The notes below the pieces were generated by a model, which ran no database searches, was not told the DNA's origin, and saw only the letters and a program-made list of their open reading frames with translations. A stretch of 7,965 nucleotides of DNA from Christensenellaceae bacterium (GTDB taxonomy: Bacteria > Bacillota > Clostridia > Christensenellales > SZUA-584): assembly GCA_012719815.1 (NCBI GenBank), contig JAAXZP010000282.1, positions 1 to 7,965 of the forward strand, read 5' to 3'. Position numbers and translations under genes: made by a program. Shown here in pieces: positions 5,178-7,965 of the stretch. Numbering within the stretch: the first letter of the stretch is position 1; each line of letters begins with the position of its first letter.

Positions 5178-5852
5178 TCACCGTTCTATTACTCGCCATC
5201 CGGGCTGTGGCAGCAGGGCCGCAAGCTCCGGGTCCGGGCACACCGCCACCGGATGCCCCACCCGGCGCAGCACCGGCAGGTCGGAATAGCTGTCCGCATA
5301 GGCGATGCTCTCCGCCCAGTCCACCGAATGCCCGGCGAAAGCGGCAATGAGCCGCTCCACCTTGTCATTTCCACAGACGACGTCCAGTTCACGCTCCACA
5401 TCCACTATGCCGTTTTTGTAGCGCAGTGCCGTGCCGATCGCGGTATCAATGCCGATGATCGCGCCGACATGCTGCATCAGCGTTTCATATGTGCCCGACA
5501 GCAGCACCGTGTGATATCCCTGCTGCTGGGCAAGCCGCAGTTCGGCCAATACCGACGGGCGCAGCAGCGGCGCCATCCGTTCTGCGTTACGTTTGAGAAA
5601 TGCCGACACTTCCGTCTCGCTCATGCCCGCAAACAGGCGCGTTACGCGCTGCAGCGCCATGCGGTGCAGCATCTCGCGGGAGCGCCCGCACGCAATGCCC
5701 AGCTTATAGCCCACTAAAAGTGAGCCCACCGAAGCATACGCGGCGAGCAAACGGCGTAGGGAGCGCCCTTCGCGGCGCCACTCGGCCATCAGGAAGGGCA
5801 GCGTATCCATCGGGAACAGCGTCCCGTCATAATCAAATATGGCCAGCTTCAC
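5178..5852 (-). CDS. HAD-superfamily subfamily IB hydrolase (SerB-like phosphatase)
   Basis: This 224-residue protein has all four HAD motifs. Numbered from the GTG start, motif I is FDYDGT with nucleophile Asp7 and Asp9; motif II is LLSGT (Ser119); the motif III lysine is in GNDK (Lys164); and motif IV is ADSYSDLPVL (Asp187, Asp191). A helical cap insert lies between motifs I and II, at about 17-95. ADSxSDLP followed by HPVAVCPD is typical of the IB group, which includes phosphoserine-phosphatase-like enzymes acting on small phosphorylated substrates; the substrate is unknown. An ATG three codons upstream (5861) abuts the AGGGAG ribosome site with no spacing, while the GTG at 5852 lies nine bases after it and gives the usual MKLAIFDYDGT start, so GTG is preferred. 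It follows the unrecognised gene by about 40 bases, probably in one operon. Confidence 0.88.
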   Translation of the reverse strand: MKLAIFDYDGTLFPMDTLPFLMAEWRREGRSLRRLLAAYASVGSLLVGYKLGIACGRSREMLHRMALQRVTRLFAGMSETEVSAFLKRNAERMAPLLRPSVLAELRLAQQQGYHTVLLSGTYETLMQHVGAIIGIDTAIGTALRYKNGIVDVERELDVVCGNDKVERLIAAFAGHSVDWAESIAYADSYSDLPVLRRVGHPVAVCPDPELAALLPQPGWRVIER

Positions 5853-5861
5853 AGCACCCAT

Positions 5862-5867
5862 CTCCCT
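5862..5867 (-). promoter_or_regulatory. Ribosome binding site deciding the HAD gene start
   Basis: AGGGAG on the minus strand is directly followed by ATG at 5861 with no gap, which is too close to work, and by an in-frame GTG at 5852 after nine bases, which is a normal distance. Confidence 0.55.
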
Positions 5868-5892
5868 GATATATCATATGCGGTCTATGCTG

Positions 5893-6489
5893 TCAGTGCA
5901 TTTCCTCAGCCATCGGCGCGATTTTCCTAATGAGCTCAGCCCGTATGTCCAGCAGCTCCATGATATTCATGTCCATTGCTTGTTCGATGAAGCTTTCCGG
6001 ATCAACGCCCCAAGGCCCTTCGGGTATGCTGCCTTTCCAGGCGTCCAACAGAGTGTCGGAAGGGCCGTAAGCGGGATACCACGTCGCGCACCGATAGGCC
6101 ATCCGGATGATGCCCTCGCACTTATATAGCTTGCACAAAAGATCAAAAAGCCCGTCATCCGCGTCGTCCAGCCTGAGCTTATCTATCTTTGCCGCGAACC
6201 CGGCATCCGATGCGCCGTATCTTTCAATCAGGCCAAACGCGGCGTCGGATGCTGCACGCACTATCTCAGCCGCATCATGGACCGCATCCACCGCCTCTTC
6301 GCTGGTGTCCTCCGTCAGCAGCGCCTTGCACGCCTCCATCTCCTCCTCCAGGTTTACGGCATAATAAAGCCTCAGCAGTGCTTCGCGCATATCCTTCGGC
6401 TCTTCATACCGCGCCTCTTCATCCGCAGCCAGCAGCATCTGTGCCAGTTCCGCGCATCGCCTGGTCCGACTGATGATATCATCTTCCAT
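5893..6489 (-). CDS. Unrecognised acidic, mostly helical cytoplasmic protein
   Basis: I do not recognise this 198-residue protein. It has no signal peptide or membrane segment and is rich in Glu, Asp, Ala and Leu, with long predicted helices at about 1-30, 33-60, 63-92, 96-107, 112-135 and 165-195. A conserved-looking centre has Cys119 and Cys124 (LLCKLYKCEG), Cys134 and an aromatic stretch ATWYPAYGPSD at 135-145, followed by a Trp/Gly/Pro-rich turn (SIPEGPWGVDPESF). Cys12 and Cys54 make five cysteines in all; the spacing does not match a standard zinc or iron-sulfur motif. The ATG at 6489 follows GAGGG with a short gap; the longer open frame to 6564 is basic, unlike the rest, and crosses two palindromes, so I rejected that start. 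It is followed by the HAD-type gene in the same direction. It could be a lineage-specific partner or regulator of that enzyme, which is inference only. Confidence 0.75.
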   Translation of the reverse strand: MEDDIISRTRRCAELAQMLLAADEEARYEEPKDMREALLRLYYAVNLEEEMEACKALLTEDTSEEAVDAVHDAAEIVRAASDAAFGLIERYGASDAGFAAKIDKLRLDDADDGLFDLLCKLYKCEGIIRMAYRCATWYPAYGPSDTLLDAWKGSIPEGPWGVDPESFIEQAMDMNIMELLDIRAELIRKIAPMAEEMH

Positions 6490-6502
6490 CCCGCGCCCTC
6501 TT

Positions 6503-6516
6503 AAACGAATTCGTTT
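6503..6516. promoter_or_regulatory. 14-base perfect palindrome in the leader of the unrecognised gene
   Basis: AAACGAATTCGTTT is a perfect palindrome 13 bases upstream of the ATG at 6489, immediately before the ribosome site. Symmetric AT-rich sites of this size are typical of dimeric repressors of the LacI, TetR or GntR kind; the regulator is unknown. On RNA it could also form a hairpin next to the ribosome site. Confidence 0.4.
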
Positions 6517-6531
6517 TTGCTTCTGCCTATG

Positions 6532-6543
6532 GTTAATATTAAC
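6532..6543. promoter_or_regulatory. 12-base perfect palindrome GTTAATATTAAC
   Basis: This is a second perfect palindrome, 15 bases from the first, in the divergent region between the unrecognised gene and ytxC. On the minus strand it contains TAATAT with TTGCGG 17 bases upstream, a weak SigA-like pair (4 of 6 and 3 of 6), so the palindrome may overlap the promoter of the unrecognised gene. Confidence 0.35.
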
Positions 6544-6650
6544 AGCCATCTCGCTCGTCCGCAACGGATTTTGCGCCTTTTTAACGCGTATGCTTTAGCA
6601 AAAAATACAACGAAATTATTATGCCGGCGCTGCAAAAATTAATGTGAGAA

Positions 6651-6677
6651 ACGTTTATTTTGACTCGGCATAAATTA
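6651..6677 (+). promoter_or_regulatory. Candidate sporulation (SigK-like) promoter of ytxC
   Basis: AC at 6651-6652 is followed after 16 bases by CATAAATTA at 6669-6677, the same arrangement (AC, 16 bases, CATANNNTA) seen before the SleL-type gene. The TATAGT overlapping its right end has no SigA -35 at the right distance. The leader would be about 25 bases. Confidence 0.4.
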
Positions 6678-6693
6678 TAGTGAACGGCTAAAA

Positions 6694-6703
6694 AAGGGTG
6701 ATC
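6694..6703 (+). promoter_or_regulatory. Extended ribosome binding site for the TTG start of ytxC
   Basis: AAGGGTGATC resembles the extended Shine-Dalgarno sequence AAGGAGGTGATC with two bases missing, and its GGGTGA core ends six bases before the TTG at 6708. No ATG or GTG at a better distance is in frame. Confidence 0.6.
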
Positions 6704-6707
6704 GGTT

Positions 6708-7535
6708 TTGAACATTATTTTGAGTATTGAAGATCAGGGTCTCGAGCTCGCCCCGCTGATTGCGAACCGGACGCATGACGCGCTGCGGCAGGGATGCCTT
6801 GTCAGTATAAATTCAATAGACGGATCCGACGGCCGCACTGTCCGGGTAACCGTGACGGATTCCGAGAACGATCCGGCCAAGGAAACTGCGATGCTGTGCA
6901 CGCTGCTGGCGGACATCATCGTCGAAAACCTTCAGATACGGCATATGGTGCGGCTGCTCCGGCAGAAATACTGCTTCCTGTCGGAAAAAGAACAGTGCGA
7001 CATACTGGTGAGGGCATTAAAGCGCCTCTGGTACGGAAAAAACGGCCAGAAGAACGAAGTCATGCTGTGCAAGATGGACGTTAGGCAGCGGCTGATCGAA
7101 ACGCTGAAGCAAAACGGCACCGACAACGTTGTACTGGAAGGCTTTATGCGGTTCCGCATGAAGGACTACCTCACGGCATGGGAGAACGAACTGAACTGGT
7201 GCGTGCAGGACCACATCCGGAAAAAGGAATACGCCGAGTTCGTGGAGATACTGCGCCTGTTCGTGAAGATCCGCATACCGCGCGTCAAGCAGGTGCATAT
7301 CTGTATCGACGGCGAAGGCGAATACGTGCTGCTGGACGAACGGCTGTGCCTGCTTCAGAGCCGCTTTTCCGGCGGCCGCATCGACAAGGATGACGCGCTG
7401 CTCTCCACGCTGGTCAACATTGCGCCGCTGTCCATCGTGGTGCACAACCGCGAGCGTTTTTTTGACGGGCGCATCATTGAAACGATCAAGGATGTTTTCG
7501 GCGCCCGCGTCGAGTTCTCCGAAGATATGATATAA
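6708..7535 (+). CDS. ytxC: YtxC-family sporulation protein
   Basis: This 275-residue protein fits the YtxC family, found in spore-forming Firmicutes and of unknown biochemical function. The C-terminal half carries the recognisable blocks: NVVLEGFMRFRMKDYL (140-155), KEYAEFVEILRLFVKIR (173-189), VKQVHICIDGEGEYVLLD (193-210), LSTLVNIAPLSIVVHN (232-247) and IIETIKDVFGARVEF (256-270). The N-terminal third is less conserved and includes an acidic beta-rich stretch followed by a cysteine-containing helix (64-100). No signal peptide or membrane segment is seen, so it is cytoplasmic. It starts with TTG at 6708 behind a long ribosome site, is transcribed alone, and ends at a clear terminator. It has a candidate SigK-like promoter and is divergent from the unrecognised gene. 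Confidence 0.88.
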   Translation: MNIILSIEDQGLELAPLIANRTHDALRQGCLVSINSIDGSDGRTVRVTVTDSENDPAKETAMLCTLLADIIVENLQIRHMVRLLRQKYCFLSEKEQCDILVRALKRLWYGKNGQKNEVMLCKMDVRQRLIETLKQNGTDNVVLEGFMRFRMKDYLTAWENELNWCVQDHIRKKEYAEFVEILRLFVKIRIPRVKQVHICIDGEGEYVLLDERLCLLQSRFSGGRIDKDDALLSTLVNIAPLSIVVHNRERFFDGRIIETIKDVFGARVEFSEDMI

Positions 7536-7550
7536 GCCTATGCAAAAATC

Positions 7551-7590
7551 ACTGCCGCTGTCCTGACTCCGGTCGGCGCGGCAGTTTTTT
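7551..7590 (+). terminator. Rho-independent terminator of ytxC
   Basis: ACTGCCGC (7551-7558) pairs perfectly with GCGGCAGT (7578-7585) around a 19-base loop and runs straight into TTTTTT (7585-7590). It begins 15 bases after the ytxC stop. Confidence 0.85.
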
Positions 7591-7621
7591 ATGCTTCAAG
7601 AATCAGAGTTCGGGTTTTGGC

Positions 7622-7650
7622 TTGCCCTGGCCGGCTCTCCGGTGTAGAAT
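7622..7650 (+). promoter_or_regulatory. Candidate SigA promoter of the amidohydrolase gene
   Basis: TTGCCC (7622-7627), a 17-base spacer and TAGAAT (7645-7650) give 4 of 6 and 5 of 6 matches to the vegetative consensus. This lies between the ytxC terminator and the amidohydrolase start, with a leader of about 20 bases. The spacer contains CCGG-CTCT-CCGG, a small inverted repeat of unknown relevance. Confidence 0.5.
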
Positions 7651-7677
7651 TGGGGAAAAACAACCGGAGAACAAGCC

Positions 7678-7965
7678 ATGATCATCGACTTTCATGCACA
7701 CTGCTTCGACGACAGGATCGCGGCTGCGGCTCTCGATAAACTTGAGGAACGGGCCCGCATCCGGGCCGCGCACGACGGCACAATCAGCGGCCTTCTGGCG
7801 CACATGGCGGCGTGCGGCGTGGACAAAAGCGTGGTGCTGCCCGTAGCCACCAAGCCCTCGCAGGTAAAAGCCATCAACGCCTGGGCCATGGCAAACAGGA
7901 GCGACAAGCTGTGCTTTTTCAGCGCGCTGCACCCGGACGATCCGGAATGGGAGGATACGCTGACC
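7678..7965 (+). CDS. Metal-dependent amidohydrolase (Amidohydro_2 type), N-terminal fragment
   Basis: The first 96 codons are present and the gene continues past the right edge. It opens with MIIDFHAHCFDD, where His6-x-His8 is the metal-binding HxH on the first strand of the TIM barrel. It continues with DGTISGLLAHMAACGVDKSVVLPVATKP (33-60) and FFSALHPDDPEWED (80-93), which matches the amidohydrolase-related group that includes aminocarboxymuconate-semialdehyde decarboxylase-like proteins. The enzyme hydrolyses or decarboxylates a small molecule in the cytoplasm; the substrate is unknown. The ATG has GGAGA nine bases upstream. It has its own promoter candidate and stands after a strong terminator, so it is not linked to ytxC. 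Confidence 0.88.
   Translation, partial: MIIDFHAHCFDDRIAAAALDKLEERARIRAAHDGTISGLLAHMAACGVDKSVVLPVATKPSQVKAINAWAMANRSDKLCFFSALHPDDPEWEDTLT

Noticed and set aside
4824..5717. A 297-codon plus-strand open frame across the SleL-type end and the HAD-type gene
   Set aside because: It crosses a strong terminator and overlaps two well-supported genes in other frames; its composition is that of a shadow frame.
6490..6564. Longer N-terminus for the unrecognised gene (extra 25 codons)
   Set aside because: The stretch is very basic in contrast to the acidic protein, crosses two perfect palindromes, and the ATG at 6489 has a ribosome site directly before it.

Overview
This window looks like chromosome from an anaerobic, endospore-forming Firmicute of the Clostridia type. 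The evidence is a run of spore-cortex and spore-coat genes (polysaccharide deacetylase of the PdaA family, CwlJ-type hydrolase, GerQ-like coat protein, LysM-GH18 SleL/YaaH-type enzyme, YtxC), strong purine-rich Shine-Dalgarno sites, use of TTG/GTG starts and short intergenic gaps. Base composition is fairly GC-rich for Clostridia. I cannot name the genus. Nothing in the window indicates a phage, transposon, CRISPR array, tRNA or rRNA.

Layout. 1-1117 (minus): an oxidative-damage repair pair, mutY followed by the start of msrA, joined by an ATGA overlap. msrA runs off the left edge. 1212-2072 (minus): a membrane-anchored PdaA-like deacetylase whose first metal-binding histidine position is a proline. 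2239-3621 (minus): a two-gene unit encoding a CwlJ-type cortex hydrolase followed 27 bases later by a repeat-rich protein ending in a GerQ-like domain. 3820-5109 (plus): a divergently transcribed two-LysM plus GH18 SleL/YaaH-type enzyme, ending at a strong hairpin terminator. 5178-6489 (minus): an unrecognised acidic helical protein followed by an HAD-IB phosphatase-like protein, probably one operon. 6708-7535 (plus): YtxC-family sporulation protein with a clear terminator. 7678-7965 (plus): the first 96 codons of a metal-dependent amidohydrolase, running off the right edge.

How they fit together. In Bacillus, PdaA makes the muramic-delta-lactam that marks spore cortex, CwlJ and SleL act on that cortex at germination, and GerQ is needed for CwlJ to be present in the spore. 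Having relatives of all four in 3.9 kb suggests a cortex-maturation and germination cluster. The CwlJ, GerQ-like and SleL-like proteins lack signal peptides, as expected for proteins made in the mother cell and assembled onto the forespore from outside. Possible sporulation-sigma promoters lie in front of three of the genes, but these are consensus matches by eye only.

The most unusual points are the long repeat region fused ahead of the GerQ-like domain, with a nested repeat order; the altered metal site in the PdaA-like protein; and several perfect palindromes in the two divergent intergenic regions. No wholly new system is evident; the best candidates for novelty are the GerQ-like repeat protein and the unrecognised gene at 5893-6489.
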